The notes under the pieces are model-generated. The model was given only the letters and a program-made list of their open reading frames with translations. It ran no database searches and had not been told where the DNA came from. Position numbers and translations under genes: made by a program. 64,000 nt of DNA from Burkholderia sp. D-99 (GTDB lineage: Bacteria > Pseudomonadota > Gammaproteobacteria > Burkholderiales > Burkholderiaceae), in assembly GCF_011605345.1 (NCBI RefSeq), contig NZ_JAAOXM010000008.1:275987-339986 (forward strand), written 5' to 3'. Shown here piece by piece: positions 8,232 to 17,506 of this stretch. How positions within the stretch are numbered: the stretch's first letter is position 1; each line of letters begins with the position of its first letter.

Positions 8232-9719
8232 TCAGAACGTGATCGTCGTGCGCACACCGACCACCGTTTCGTCCCCGATGCGCGCACCGGCCGCGTTCGG
8301 GTTCGGGATGCCGCCGCCCGGGCGGAAGAAGTGCTGCAGGTCGGCCTGCATCTGCCACCACGGCGTGACCTGGTACTGGTAGGTCGCCTCGATGACCGTT
8401 TCCGCGCGGCGCACCGGATAGCCGGGCGTCGTGTAGACGCCGGTGTCGCCGTCGAGGCCGCGCGCATGCGAGCCGATCTTCGTGTAGCCGACCGCGAGGC
8501 CCGCGACGTCGTTGTCGCGCCCCTTGAACGGCGCCTTCAGCGTCACGCCTGCGTTGGCGGCGAAATCGACGGTATTGCGATCGCCCGGCGCGCCCATCAC
8601 GCGCGCGAACACGCCGACCGAGCGCGGGCTGTCAGCCGACGGCCGCCACACCATCTGGTCCGCGACCGCATAGAAACTGTAGTTGCCGCGATGCGTAGCC
8701 GGCATGCCGTTGCTTGCCGGATCCGCGAGCGACAGGCCGTCGGTGCCGTAGCGCGGATCGTTCGCATGCTGCGACTGATACCAGAAGCCGAGCTTGTACG
8801 TGCCAGGCAGGCCGGCCGGCTGCGGCGCCTTCGGATCGGCGGGCGGCGCGTTCAGCGCATACTGCACTTCGCCGATCACGAATGCGCCGCTGCGCAGGTT
8901 GAAGTTGGTGCCGTGCGCATTCAGCACCTGCGCATCGCCATCGGTGCGGCCGGCCGGGTTGCCGTCGAACACGCCGACCATCGCGGTCCACGCATCGGCC
9001 GGCTTCACGCGCAGCCGCACGCCGAGCGACGACAGCGGATACGCGGGGCCGCCGGCCGGCAGGTCGGTGGACGGCAGCACGGGCCAGCCGAACGTGGCGT
9101 TCATGAAGGTCGCCGCGTTCTGGCTCACCATGAATTCCTGGTCGACGCTCTGCTGGCCGACCTTCACGTCGACCTTGCCGTCGAGCAACGACTGCTGGTA
9201 CCAGAGCTCCCACAGGCGCGTGGTCGAATTCGCTTCGATGCCGGTCGCGGTCTGCAGCGTTTGCAGGTAGCGCTGCGTGAGGTTGGTGCCGTGGATCTGC
9301 AGCCCGGACACGTTGAACGTGCCGCCCGGCAGGCCGACCGCCTTGCCCGTGTCGACGTTGAAGCCGAATTGCGTGAGCCCCTGGTAGGCGCCGCCGCGCC
9401 CCGTTCCGCCCGACGTGTTGTACAGGTATTCGCTGGTTTCCTGCAGGCTCAGCGTGATGCCGTGATCGCCCAGCAGGTCGCGCAGGCCGCCCATGTTGCC
9501 GAGCAGGTTCGAGCGCTCCCAGAAGCCGGTGGGGGCGGGCGCGGCAGCATCGGCGGCCTGTTGTGCGGTCGCGGCGGCGTCGCTGGCGCCGGCCGCCGGT
9601 TCGGCCGCGGCCGGCGACGACGATTGCGCGAACGCGGGCGCGGCGGCGAGCGACAGCAGCAGCGCGGCGAGCGCATTGAGGCGGAGCGTGCGCGGGACGG
9701 GTTCGAGATGATTCTTCAT
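8232..9719 (-). CDS. oprB: OprB-family carbohydrate-selective porin
   Basis: A 495-residue outer-membrane protein. The signal peptide (residues 1-31) ends at AAPAFAQ. The mature N-terminus has a low-complexity Ala-rich linker, then GFWERSNLLGNMGGLRDLLG, the usual opening of OprB proteins, and the barrel runs to a C-terminal Phe (GVRTTITF). It lets sugars cross the outer membrane. The start at 9719 was chosen because it gives the signal peptide; longer readings are out of keeping. It converges on treA, so trehalose or glucose is a plausible substrate. Confidence 0.92.
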   Translation of the reverse strand: MKNHLEPVPRTLRLNALAALLLSLAAAPAFAQSSSPAAAEPAAGASDAAATAQQAADAAAPAPTGFWERSNLLGNMGGLRDLLGDHGITLSLQETSEYLYNTSGGTGRGGAYQGLTQFGFNVDTGKAVGLPGGTFNVSGLQIHGTNLTQRYLQTLQTATGIEANSTTRLWELWYQQSLLDGKVDVKVGQQSVDQEFMVSQNAATFMNATFGWPVLPSTDLPAGGPAYPLSSLGVRLRVKPADAWTAMVGVFDGNPAGRTDGDAQVLNAHGTNFNLRSGAFVIGEVQYALNAPPADPKAPQPAGLPGTYKLGFWYQSQHANDPRYGTDGLSLADPASNGMPATHRGNYSFYAVADQMVWRPSADSPRSVGVFARVMGAPGDRNTVDFAANAGVTLKAPFKGRDNDVAGLAVGYTKIGSHARGLDGDTGVYTTPGYPVRRAETVIEATYQYQVTPWWQMQADLQHFFRPGGGIPNPNAAGARIGDETVVGVRTTITF

Positions 9720-9838
9720 GTGGGTTCCGTTGGCGGTTTGATTAGTTGGGCTGAAGAAACTGAAACGTGATGGGGGAAGCTTGGCGAGACGGTCGCGCGG
9801 CGGCACCTGGCGCGCGCCACTGCCGCGCGACGAGGGAC

Positions 9839-10108
9839 TTACGGCAGCCAGCCGCCGATGCGCCACACCTGTGCGAAGCCGAGGCGCGGCGCGGCCGAGC
9901 ACAGCAGCGCGACGAGCGCGACCGCGGCAGCCATCACGGCGACCATCAGGCAGTCGAGCGGGCGGGGCGTCGCCGGCACGTGGGCGAGCGCCGTGCCGCG
10001 CCAGTTGCTGAATGCGTGGGCGAGCGGCGAGAGGCCGGAAACGAACGAGCGGTCGCAAGCGATATGCACGATGCGCTTGAGTCTGACCGCGAACGATTGA
10101 AAAAACAT
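9839..10108 (-). CDS. Small membrane protein of unknown function
   Basis: An 89-residue ORF beginning MFFQSFAVRLKRIV with a GGAGG ribosome site 7 nt before the ATG. One clear membrane segment, CLMVAVMAAAVALVALLCS, spans about residues 52-70. It lies 119 bp upstream of oprB on the same strand. I do not recognise the family. The ribosome site and hydrophobic segment make a real gene likely; function is open. Confidence 0.5.
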   Translation of the reverse strand: MFFQSFAVRLKRIVHIACDRSFVSGLSPLAHAFSNWRGTALAHVPATPRPLDCLMVAVMAAAVALVALLCSAAPRLGFAQVWRIGGWLP

Positions 10109-10655
10109 GACGCTGCCTCCGTCCGGTCCGGCAAAGGCCGGACGACGTGATCGAGCGCGGGCGCATGACGCGGCCTGCGATCGGAGGGTGGAACGTAATG
10201 GAGCGTGCAACGGACGAACCGGCGAAGGCCGGCTCGGGAGGAAGCGCGCTAACCCGACGAATGCGAGTTAGCGGCGAAAGACATGCGTCTGGCTGCTATC
10301 TCGCGATGGCTTGGCCGGCCTGGACCGGCGTCGAACTACAACTAGAGCATGTGTCCACGGAGGGACTCCCTTGATGAATTGGGGCGGATTGTATTCGCGT
10401 AATTTGCTGCAATGCAAGTAAAAACCGCATAAAAATGATGCGCGTTGCGCGAGCGCTGCGACGGCCCGTTTCGGCCCGTTTTGGCGCGGGACCGGCAGGG
10501 GATCGGGACGACGAGAGGCGTCTCGGCGTTGTTCGCCCGCATCGGCTGAGGATCGCATCGTGACGCGTTGAAAGGTTTCGGCGCGTCGTTTCAAGGGCAA
10601 ATCTTTCAGTGCCGCGAAGCAGGAAATTTATTTCGAGAAATGGGGTTTGGTGGGG
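10109..10655. other. Non-coding gap
   Basis: No ORF with a convincing ribosome site was found here. The stretch 10370-10440 is AT-richer than its surroundings. Nothing specific can be assigned. Confidence 0.4.
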
Positions 10656-10685
10656 TTGACTTCACTTTCGGGCCGTCCATAGAAT
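10656..10685 (+). promoter_or_regulatory. Sigma-70-like promoter for the NRAMP-gene leader
   Basis: TTGACT at 10656-10661 and TAGAAT at 10680-10685 with an 18-bp spacer. It is the best vegetative promoter upstream of the transporter and would start an RNA near 10692, about 750 nt before the transporter start codon. Confidence 0.55.
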
Positions 10686-11019
10686 CCGGCATCTTCACTC
10701 TTGGGGCCGCCGCCTTGGACGCCTGCAGTAGTCGATCTTCGAACGAAATTCCCGCCTGAGCGACCGACGTCCGCGCCTCATCGAAGCCGCCGTTTGTCTC
10801 CCAGGCAAACGGTGCGCGCAGCAGTATTCCGCAGTAACTCCCTACGTGCACCCTGATTCGCGCCGGTTAGCGTGATGCGTTTTCGCATGCGCCGTCCGGT
10901 TTCTCCGCCGCCTGGCAGGCGGCCGCGTTTGCGCATGCCTTGTTCAGGCATCGCAAATGCCGGCCCGCAGGCCTGACGGCGGTCAACCGTGTTCTCCGGA
11001 ACACCGCACAGGAGCCGCC

Positions 11020-11106
11020 ATGAACGACAGTGACAGTTGTCCCTTATGCCCATTGCACGCACAGACCCTTTTGAACCCGGGTCGCAGGGACAATCCGGCC
11101 GACTAG
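11020..11106 (+). CDS. Leader peptide 1 (28 residues, CPLC motif)
   Basis: A 28-codon ORF beginning MNDSDSCPLCPLHAQ, with CAGGAG placed 6 nt before the ATG. It has a Cys-Pro-Leu-Cys motif and a near-by His, which could bind metal. One arm of a TTGTCCC/GGGACAA stem lies in its early codons and the other near its end, so ribosome movement would open the stem. Too short for family assignment. Confidence 0.4.
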   Translation: MNDSDSCPLCPLHAQTLLNPGRRDNPAD

Positions 11107-11189
11107 CCTGACACGTCGTTCAGGCCCCGGACTGGCCCCGCGCCCAACACGCGGCCGGCACGCCTGCCGTCGCCGCACGGAGCCAGACC

Positions 11190-11327
11190 ATGAACTTCGG
11201 CCTTCTGCTGTCGAATCTCCCGCACGTCACGGAATCGCGCAACCACTACGACGCGATGCTGACGCTCGACGCCCGTCCGCGGGTGTTCACCCGCCTGCTG
11301 AACCAGCTGAAATCGTTGATCCACTGA
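11190..11327 (+). CDS. Leader peptide 2 (45 residues)
   Basis: A 45-codon ORF reading MNFGLLLSNLPHVTESRNHY at its start and ending LNQLKSLIH. The ribosome site is CGGAG 9 nt upstream. Its composition is that of a folded peptide rather than random GC-rich read-through. It ends 116 nt before the transporter ATG, with GC-rich hairpins in between. A regulatory upstream ORF or a small membrane-associated partner are both possible. Confidence 0.5.
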   Translation: MNFGLLLSNLPHVTESRNHYDAMLTLDARPRVFTRLLNQLKSLIH

Positions 11328-11443
11328 AAGAAGCGCCGAGCGCGCCTCGGCATGCGCACGCGCGGCCGCCATCGAGCGGCTGCCCCGCGCGCATTCCAAG
11401 GTCACACGCTCATTAGATAACCCTTAGCCGTACGGAATAAATC

Positions 11444-13090
11444 ATGTCCACGCCATCCAACGTTTCTCCACCGATCGCCGCCGAACGCAGCGCCGTGCTC
11501 GACGAAGCCCACCTGGGCGATATCCGCGGTGCGCTCGGCACGATCGCGCGCCACGACACCGGTGCCCGCGGTACGTGGTGGGCGCGTCTGCGCACGCTGC
11601 TCGCGATCATCGGCCCCGGCCTCATCGTGATGGTCGGCGATAACGATGCCGGTGCATTCGGCACCTATACGCAAGCCGGCCAGAACTACGGCACGACGCT
11701 GCTGTGGACGCTGCTGCTGCTCGTGCCGGTGCTTTACGTGAACCAGGAAATGGTGCTGCGCCTCGGTGCGGTCACGGGCGTCGGCCATGCCCGCCTGATC
11801 TTCGAGCGCTTCGGCAAGTTCTGGGGCGCGTTCAGCGTGATCGACCTGTTCCTGCTCAATGCGCTCACCATCGTCACCGAGTTCATCGGCATCACGTTCG
11901 TGCTGGATTTCTTCGGTTTACCGAAGGTCGCGGGCGTGTGCGTGGCGGCCGCATTGACGATGGCCGCGGTGAGTACGGGCGACTTCAGGCGCTTCGAGCG
12001 GTTCGCGATCGGTTTGTGCCTGCTGAGCCTGCTGCTCGTGCCGGTGCTCGTGTCGATCCATCCGCCGGTCGGGCAGATCACGCGCGATTTCTTCGTGCCG
12101 AACTGGCCCACGCACGCGAAGCTGTCCGACGTGATGCTGCTCGTGATCGGCATCGTCGGTACGACGGTCGCACCATGGCAGCTGTTCTTCCAGCAGAGCT
12201 ACGTGATCGACAAGCGCATCACGCCGCGCTTCATGAAGTATGAAAAGGCGGATCTGTGGATCGGCATCGCCTTCGTGCTGGTGGGTGCGGTCGCGATGAT
12301 CGCCTTCTCGGCTCAGCTGTTCTCGGGTCATCCGGAATTCGGCAACTTCACCGACGCCGGCGGCATCATCGCGGGCCTCGAGAAATATTCGGGCCGCACG
12401 AGCGCGACGCTGTTCGCGGTGGCGCTGCTCGACGCGTGCATCATCGGCGCGGCAGCCGTGTCGCTGTCGACCGCTTATGCGATCGGCGACGTGTTCAAGA
12501 TCCGCCACTCGCTGCACCGCAACGTGTCGGACGCGAAGGGCTTCTATCTCGTCTACTTCGGCATCGTCGCGGCCGCTGCCGCACTGGTGCTGATCCCGGG
12601 CAGCCCGCTGGGCCTGCTGACGGAAGCCGTGCAGACGCTCGCGGGCGTGCTGCTGCCGAGCGCAACCGTGTTCCTGCTGCTGCTTTGCAACGACAAGCAG
12701 GTGCTCGGCCCGTGGATCAACTCGACGAAGCTCAACGTGTTCACCGGCGCGGTGATCTGGGTGCTCGTGATGCTGTCGATCATCCTGACCGCATCGGTGA
12801 TGTATCCGGATATCAGCGGTGAAGCCATCCTCGACGTGCTGGTGGGCGGCAGCGTGTTCGCGATCGTCGGCTATCTCGTGACGGTGCTGATCCGCCGCAA
12901 CAAGCGTGTCGTCGAACCGGGCGTCGATCGTTCGCAACGCGACACCTGGCGCATGCCGCCGCTCGACACACTCGAGCCGCAGAAGATGACGCTGACGACG
13001 CGCGTGTGGATGGCCGTGCTGCGCGGCTATCTCGTGATCGCGGTCGGTCTCGTGATCGTCAAGGTAGTGCAGATGACGCTGCTGAAGTAA
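11444..13090 (+). CDS. NRAMP-family divalent metal transporter, NRMT (magnesium-type) signature
   Basis: A 548-residue membrane protein of the SLC11/NRAMP fold, longer than the ~410-440 of typical MntH. The TM1 metal-site motif reads GDNDAG (residues 65-70) rather than the canonical DPGN. The TM6 motif reads TTVAPWQ (residues 240-246), lacking the Met of the canonical MPH that selects transition metals. These changes are those I know from NRAMP-related magnesium transporters, so Mg2+ is a better substrate guess than Mn2+. A cytosolic insertion follows the last core helices. Expression is probably controlled through the leader. Confidence 0.85.
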   Translation: MSTPSNVSPPIAAERSAVLDEAHLGDIRGALGTIARHDTGARGTWWARLRTLLAIIGPGLIVMVGDNDAGAFGTYTQAGQNYGTTLLWTLLLLVPVLYVNQEMVLRLGAVTGVGHARLIFERFGKFWGAFSVIDLFLLNALTIVTEFIGITFVLDFFGLPKVAGVCVAAALTMAAVSTGDFRRFERFAIGLCLLSLLLVPVLVSIHPPVGQITRDFFVPNWPTHAKLSDVMLLVIGIVGTTVAPWQLFFQQSYVIDKRITPRFMKYEKADLWIGIAFVLVGAVAMIAFSAQLFSGHPEFGNFTDAGGIIAGLEKYSGRTSATLFAVALLDACIIGAAAVSLSTAYAIGDVFKIRHSLHRNVSDAKGFYLVYFGIVAAAAALVLIPGSPLGLLTEAVQTLAGVLLPSATVFLLLLCNDKQVLGPWINSTKLNVFTGAVIWVLVMLSIILTASVMYPDISGEAILDVLVGGSVFAIVGYLVTVLIRRNKRVVEPGVDRSQRDTWRMPPLDTLEPQKMTLTTRVWMAVLRGYLVIAVGLVIVKVVQMTLLK

Positions 13091-13217
13091 CGCAGGTCGT
13101 CTTCCAGGAAGCGGCGCCGGACCCGGCACCGCGCCGCAACCCGCACATGCCGGCCTCCGTGGCCGGCATGTGCGTTTACGCGTCCGCTTGCGGCACGTCG
13201 CACGCGCGGCGCGAGCG

Positions 13218-14123
13218 TCAGATCAGCTCGAGCTTCGACGTCAGGTACGTGAGCTGGATCCGGTTCGCGACGCCGAAGCGCTTGCGCAGTTTGCGCAGGT
13301 GATAGTCGACGTTGTGCGCGCTGGTGTCGAGGCGCCGGCCGATCTCCTTGTCGGATGCGCCTTCGGCGATGCCGAGCAGCAGTTCCTGCTCGAACGGCGT
13401 GAGCCCGTTCACCGCGCGCTCGCGCGACGTCGAGATCAGCTGCGGCGACGCGAACTTGTGCACCGACAGCCCGATCGACAGCGCCTGCTCGATCGTCGCC
13501 GGCGTGATCCATTCGCGCGTGCGGCGCGGCGCGGTGAAGCTCATGAACGCATGCAACCGCGTGCCGGGCACGGCCATCGAATACATGATGCCGCTGCACA
13601 TCCCGTCGTCGTGCATCGTCTGCAGGAAGCCGTCGAGCGCGGCCGGCGTCACGCGCGGGGCGTCGTCGCGCTCGCGATGCTCGCGGCGCAACTGCTGCAG
13701 ATCCCACACGATCGGCATGTTGCACACGCGCGCGCCGAGCGTGCGCGGATCGATGTCGTGATGGCTGTGTCGCACATAGTCGCCGCGATAGGTGGACGGC
13801 GTGAAGGCTTCGTGCAGGTAGAGACTTTCGACCCGCTCGTGCGCGAACTCGAGCGCGAAGTACGCGAACGTCGAGAAGCCCGTCAGGTGCAGCAGGCTTG
13901 CGACGATCCGGCTGCGCTCGGCCGTGCTCTGCGCGTGCGCGAGCGTATCGGCGACGCCGAGCTTCGGCGCGTGCGGCTGCGTGAGCTCGCCGCGCTTCAC
14001 GTCGTCGCACCAGACGACCTGCACGGGGCGCTCCCGCGGCGCGTCGGAGCACGCGTTCAGCCCGTGCGGCGGGCGGGAAAAGGTTGAGGCGACCGCTTCT
14101 TCATGCAATGCAATGTCGGACAT
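13218..14123 (-). CDS. LuxR-family solo regulator (autoinducer-binding domain plus HTH)
   Basis: A 301-residue regulator. The N-terminal half carries autoinducer-binding landmarks: Y-rich segment then DIDPRTLG and IVWDLQQ, matching the conserved Asp-Pro and Trp of LuxR sensors. The C-terminal LuxR helix-turn-helix (residues ~240-300) includes LTPFEQELLLGIAEGASDKEI and NVDYHLRKLRKRFGV. No luxI gene is present. The start at 14123 gives the natural N-terminus. It is divergent from a second, related LuxR gene, and both lie next to asnB. Confidence 0.88.
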   Translation of the reverse strand: MSDIALHEEAVASTFSRPPHGLNACSDAPRERPVQVVWCDDVKRGELTQPHAPKLGVADTLAHAQSTAERSRIVASLLHLTGFSTFAYFALEFAHERVESLYLHEAFTPSTYRGDYVRHSHHDIDPRTLGARVCNMPIVWDLQQLRREHRERDDAPRVTPAALDGFLQTMHDDGMCSGIMYSMAVPGTRLHAFMSFTAPRRTREWITPATIEQALSIGLSVHKFASPQLISTSRERAVNGLTPFEQELLLGIAEGASDKEIGRRLDTSAHNVDYHLRKLRKRFGVANRIQLTYLTSKLELI

Positions 14124-14407
14124 GTGCCATCCCTCGGAATCGACGCGTATCGCCTGACGGCGACCGTATCGTGTACGGCCGCCGCGGCGGTGCGATCGAG
14201 CATCGGTGTGATATGCGCGGATCGTCATCCCTGACCCGGCGCGGGGGCATTGTACAAAAACGCCTGTGTACGCGTAATATGCCGTAATACTAATGGCGGC
14301 GGAAGATTCCTATTCGCACGCATATAACGAAGACCAGAAAATCCATAAAGAAAAGACCAGATCGTGACGGGGCGCAGGTTCACATATTGGGAAAGGGCGG
14401 GCTCCTC

Positions 14408-15241
14408 ATGACATATGCTGACGGCGCACCACGCGTCGAGTGGTTTTCGCAGGCCGATATCGCAACGGCTGCGGTTTATTCGAATGAATATCAGGCAATC
14501 GGGCACGACGTTTTTACCGGCGCGCAAATCGAATCCGGTAAAACCGACCTTGCTTCGATCGATTTCGCGCAATGCCATGCGCGCTTGCGGCAAATCGGTT
14601 TCAGTACGCTCGGTTACGGCGCATTCGAAATGATCGGGCGGCGCATCCTGTGCGCGCATCTGCTGCGCGACCTCGCCCCCGCGACGTTCATGCAGCCGTT
14701 TTTCGAAGGCATGCTCTACGAGAGCGACCCGCGGTTCGCGCAGGTGCGGCAGAGCGGCTTTCCGGTCGCGTGGCAGCTCGACGAGATCGAGGCGGCCGCG
14801 CAGGGCAGCGGCGATCGCAAGATGCTGGCGCTCGCGGGCCATCTGCGTGCGCACGCGATGAACAGCGGCGTGCTGTTCGGCCTGTCGGCGCCGCGCCTCG
14901 ACTTGCGCGTCGCGGTAAACGTGACGTCGGAGACGCACGGCACCGAATGGATCGACGATCGCGTGATCGGCGGCGCGCTGTCGGTCAGCCTCGCGGTGCA
15001 TCGCGTCGCGCTGCCGTTCCTCGAGGCGCGCATCGCACGCATGCGCGGCTTCGCGCTCGGCGACGAGCAGCAGCAGGTGCTCGACCGCCTCGTGCACGGA
15101 CTGTCCGACCAGGAGATCGCGAGCGCGCTGCGCACGTCGCTGCACAAGGTCGGCCACCATATCCGCTCGCTCGAAAAACTCTTCAACGTGCAGAACCGCG
15201 CGCAGCTCGCGTATCTGGCGGCGCGCCGGCTGCCGTCCTGA
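14408..15241 (+). CDS. Second LuxR-family solo regulator
   Basis: A 277-residue protein (start MTYADGAPRVEWF, preceded by a GGGCGGGCTCC purine-poor site; an upstream Met at 14387 is possible). The sensor half has YESDPRFAQV and PVAWQLDEI, aligning with the Asp-Pro and Trp of its divergent neighbour. The HTH end reads LVHGLSDQEIASALRTSLHKV followed by LFNVQNRAQLAYLAAR. It lies 278 bp upstream of asnB on the same strand and is the best candidate regulator of it. Confidence 0.85.
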   Translation: MTYADGAPRVEWFSQADIATAAVYSNEYQAIGHDVFTGAQIESGKTDLASIDFAQCHARLRQIGFSTLGYGAFEMIGRRILCAHLLRDLAPATFMQPFFEGMLYESDPRFAQVRQSGFPVAWQLDEIEAAAQGSGDRKMLALAGHLRAHAMNSGVLFGLSAPRLDLRVAVNVTSETHGTEWIDDRVIGGALSVSLAVHRVALPFLEARIARMRGFALGDEQQQVLDRLVHGLSDQEIASALRTSLHKVGHHIRSLEKLFNVQNRAQLAYLAARRLPS

Positions 15242-15519
15242 CGCAGCCCTTCTCCCGCGTTCGTTCCCGTTTTCTTAGCGAGTCCCGATGACCGTCGGGC
15301 CAGCCCGTCCGTGGCCGGCCCGTCGCGCCGTTTCGGCCGCCCGTGCCGTCCCGATGCGCACACGCTGCTTGACAGCGTTTTTTTCGAGTGATTGCGACAT
15401 TCACCTATGAATTATTGCTGATTTATTTCTTCGTAATATGGCCCGATCGTCACGCCGGACGGCGCGCCACGAGGTTGCGCCATGCATGACGGAATTGGTC
15501 AACAGGGGCGAACAAATCA

Positions 15520-17487
15520 ATGTGCGGAATCGACGGCTTTCTGAACAGCATCGCCTTCGATGAGGAGACAGCGCGCGGCACGCTCGCGCGCATGACGGCA
15601 AGCCTCGCGCATCGCGGGCCGGACGGGCAGGGGATCTGGGTCGACCCGGAAGCCGGCATCGCGCTCGGCCACCGGCGGCTCGCGATCGTCGACCTGTCGG
15701 TACACGGCCGACAGCCGATGGCATCGGCGTGCGGCCGCTACGTCATGGTCTTCAACGGCGAAATCTACAACCATCGCGAACTGCGCGCGGAGCTCGAGCG
15801 CGCGGGGCGCGCACCGGCGTGGCGTGGCCACTCCGACAGCGAGGTGCTGATCGCGGCGATCGTCGCGTGGGGTGTCGACGCGACGCTGCGGCGCGCGACC
15901 GGCATGTTCGCGTTCGCGCTGTGGAATCGTGCGTCGCGGGTGCTGACGCTCGCGCGTGACCGGATCGGCGAAAAGCCGCTCTACTACGGCCGGATCGGCG
16001 ACGCGCTCGTGTTCGCGTCCGAGCTGAAGGCGCTGCGCGGCTATCCGGGCTTCGACGGCGAGATCGACCGCGACGCGCTGTGCCTGTACCTGCGCCAGTC
16101 GAGCGTGCCCGCGCCGCACACGATCTATCGCGGCATCCACAAGCTGCCGCCCGGCACGTATATCCAGTTCGAGCATGCGCGCGACACGCCGCGCCTGCGT
16201 GCGTACTGGACGCTCGAACAGGCGATCGAGGACGGTCGCGCGCAGCCGTTCAAGGGCAGCGCCGACGAGGCGGTGAGCCAGCTCGACACGGTCCTGCGCC
16301 AGGCCGTCGCGCGGCAGATGGAGGCCGACGTGCCGCTCGGCGCGTTCCTGTCCGGCGGCGTCGATTCGTCGACGATCGTCGCGCTGATGCAGGCGCAATC
16401 GTCGACACCGGTCGATACGTTCACGATCGGCTTCCACGAGGCCGGCTACGACGAAGCCGGTTATGCGAAGGCCGTCGCGCGTCATCTCGGCACGCGCCAT
16501 ACCGAGCTCTACGTGACGGCCGACCATGCGCTCGGCGTCGTGCCGAAGCTGCCGTCGATCTACGACGAGCCGTTTTCCGATGCATCGCAGATCCCGACCT
16601 TTCTCGTGTCGGAGCTGACGCGCCGGCATGTGAAGGTGAGCCTGTCCGGAGACGGCGGCGACGAGCTGTTCGGCGGCTACACGCGCTACTTCCTGACGCC
16701 GCGCCTGTGGCGCAAGCTGCATCGCGTGCCGGGCGCCGTGCGCGCGCGGATCGCGGCCGCGCTGCATGCGTTGCGGCCCGATCACGCGGACCAGCTTGCG
16801 GCTGTCGCGCAGGGTGCATGGGGCGGCGTGGAGGCACGCGAATCGGCGGCGCGCATCGGCGATCGCCTGCACAAGCTCGGCCACGTGATGACCGCCGAGA
16901 GCCGCATCGGGCTGTACCGGTTGCTGATGTCGTCGGTGCACCATCCCGAGCGCCTCGCGCTGTCGGGGCAGGAGCCGGCGACGCCGCTCGACACCGTATC
17001 CGCGTGGCCCGCGCACCTGAGCTTCGCCGAGCAGGCGATGGCGATCGACACGCTCACGTACCTGCCGACCGACATCCTCGCGAAAGTCGATCGCGCGGCG
17101 ATGGCGGTGAGCCTCGAAACGCGCATGCCGTTCCTCGACCATCACGTCGTCGAATTCGCCTGGCGCGTGCCGGCGGAGGTGCGTTTGCCGGAAGGGCAGT
17201 CGAAGGCGCTGCTGCGCCGGCTGCTCGACCGGTACGTGCCGTCCGCGCTGATCGACAGGCCGAAGCAGGGCTTCTGCGCACCCGTCGATCACTGGTTGCG
17301 CGGTGCGCTGCGCGACTGGGCCGAGGCGCTGCTGCAGCCGTCACGGTTGCGCGAGGAAGGCTTCTTCGATGCGGCCGCGGTCGAGCGTCTGTGGCGGCAG
17401 CACGTGACCGGACGGATGAACTGGCAGCACCAGCTATGGACGGTGCTGATGTTCCAGGCGTGGCTGGAGGCGCAGCGCGCCGCATGA
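15520..17487 (+). CDS. asnB: Glutamine-hydrolysing asparagine synthetase
   Basis: A 655-residue class-II amidotransferase. The catalytic N-terminal Cys is in MCGIDGF; HRGPDGQG, FNGEIYN and the downstream glutaminase residues follow. The synthetase half has the ATP pyrophosphatase loop SGGVDSSTI at about residue 277 and SGDGGDELFGGY near 377. It makes asparagine, or amidates another carboxylate, with glutamine nitrogen. Flanking LuxR-type solos are unusual for a housekeeping asnB, so a role in a secondary product or stress pathway is possible. A TTGACA lies near 15370 upstream. Confidence 0.93.
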   Translation: MCGIDGFLNSIAFDEETARGTLARMTASLAHRGPDGQGIWVDPEAGIALGHRRLAIVDLSVHGRQPMASACGRYVMVFNGEIYNHRELRAELERAGRAPAWRGHSDSEVLIAAIVAWGVDATLRRATGMFAFALWNRASRVLTLARDRIGEKPLYYGRIGDALVFASELKALRGYPGFDGEIDRDALCLYLRQSSVPAPHTIYRGIHKLPPGTYIQFEHARDTPRLRAYWTLEQAIEDGRAQPFKGSADEAVSQLDTVLRQAVARQMEADVPLGAFLSGGVDSSTIVALMQAQSSTPVDTFTIGFHEAGYDEAGYAKAVARHLGTRHTELYVTADHALGVVPKLPSIYDEPFSDASQIPTFLVSELTRRHVKVSLSGDGGDELFGGYTRYFLTPRLWRKLHRVPGAVRARIAAALHALRPDHADQLAAVAQGAWGGVEARESAARIGDRLHKLGHVMTAESRIGLYRLLMSSVHHPERLALSGQEPATPLDTVSAWPAHLSFAEQAMAIDTLTYLPTDILAKVDRAAMAVSLETRMPFLDHHVVEFAWRVPAEVRLPEGQSKALLRRLLDRYVPSALIDRPKQGFCAPVDHWLRGALRDWAEALLQPSRLREEGFFDAAAVERLWRQHVTGRMNWQHQLWTVLMFQAWLEAQRAA

Positions 17488-17506
17488 GTCGGCGCGCAGC
17501 GCGTCG

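Larger units (their letters stand above)
10692..11443 (+). promoter_or_regulatory. Long structured leader of the NRAMP-family transporter gene
   Basis: About 750 nt of leader holds two short ORFs and several hairpins. TTGTCCC (11037-11043) pairs with GGGACAA (11087-11093) inside the first short ORF. GCCGAG (11335-11340) pairs with CTCGGC (11346-11351) just after the second. A GTTTG/CAAAC hairpin lies near 10793-10810. Magnesium and manganese transporter genes often have leader control by riboswitch, leader peptide or Rho. I could not match a named riboswitch, so the mechanism is inferred. Confidence 0.45.

Noticed and set aside
8157..9770. Long plus-strand frame (537 codons) opposite oprB
   Set aside because: It is antisense to a clear porin gene; its Arg/Ala/Val-rich composition is what GC-rich antisense produces.
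10692..11443. Named magnesium or manganese riboswitch (M-box, yybP-ykoY)
   Set aside because: I could not find the conserved core of either; only hairpins and short ORFs are supportable.
14124..14407. Lux box between the two LuxR genes
   Set aside because: Only loose inverted motifs (GTAATAT/GTAATAC-like) were seen; none matches a canonical lux box.
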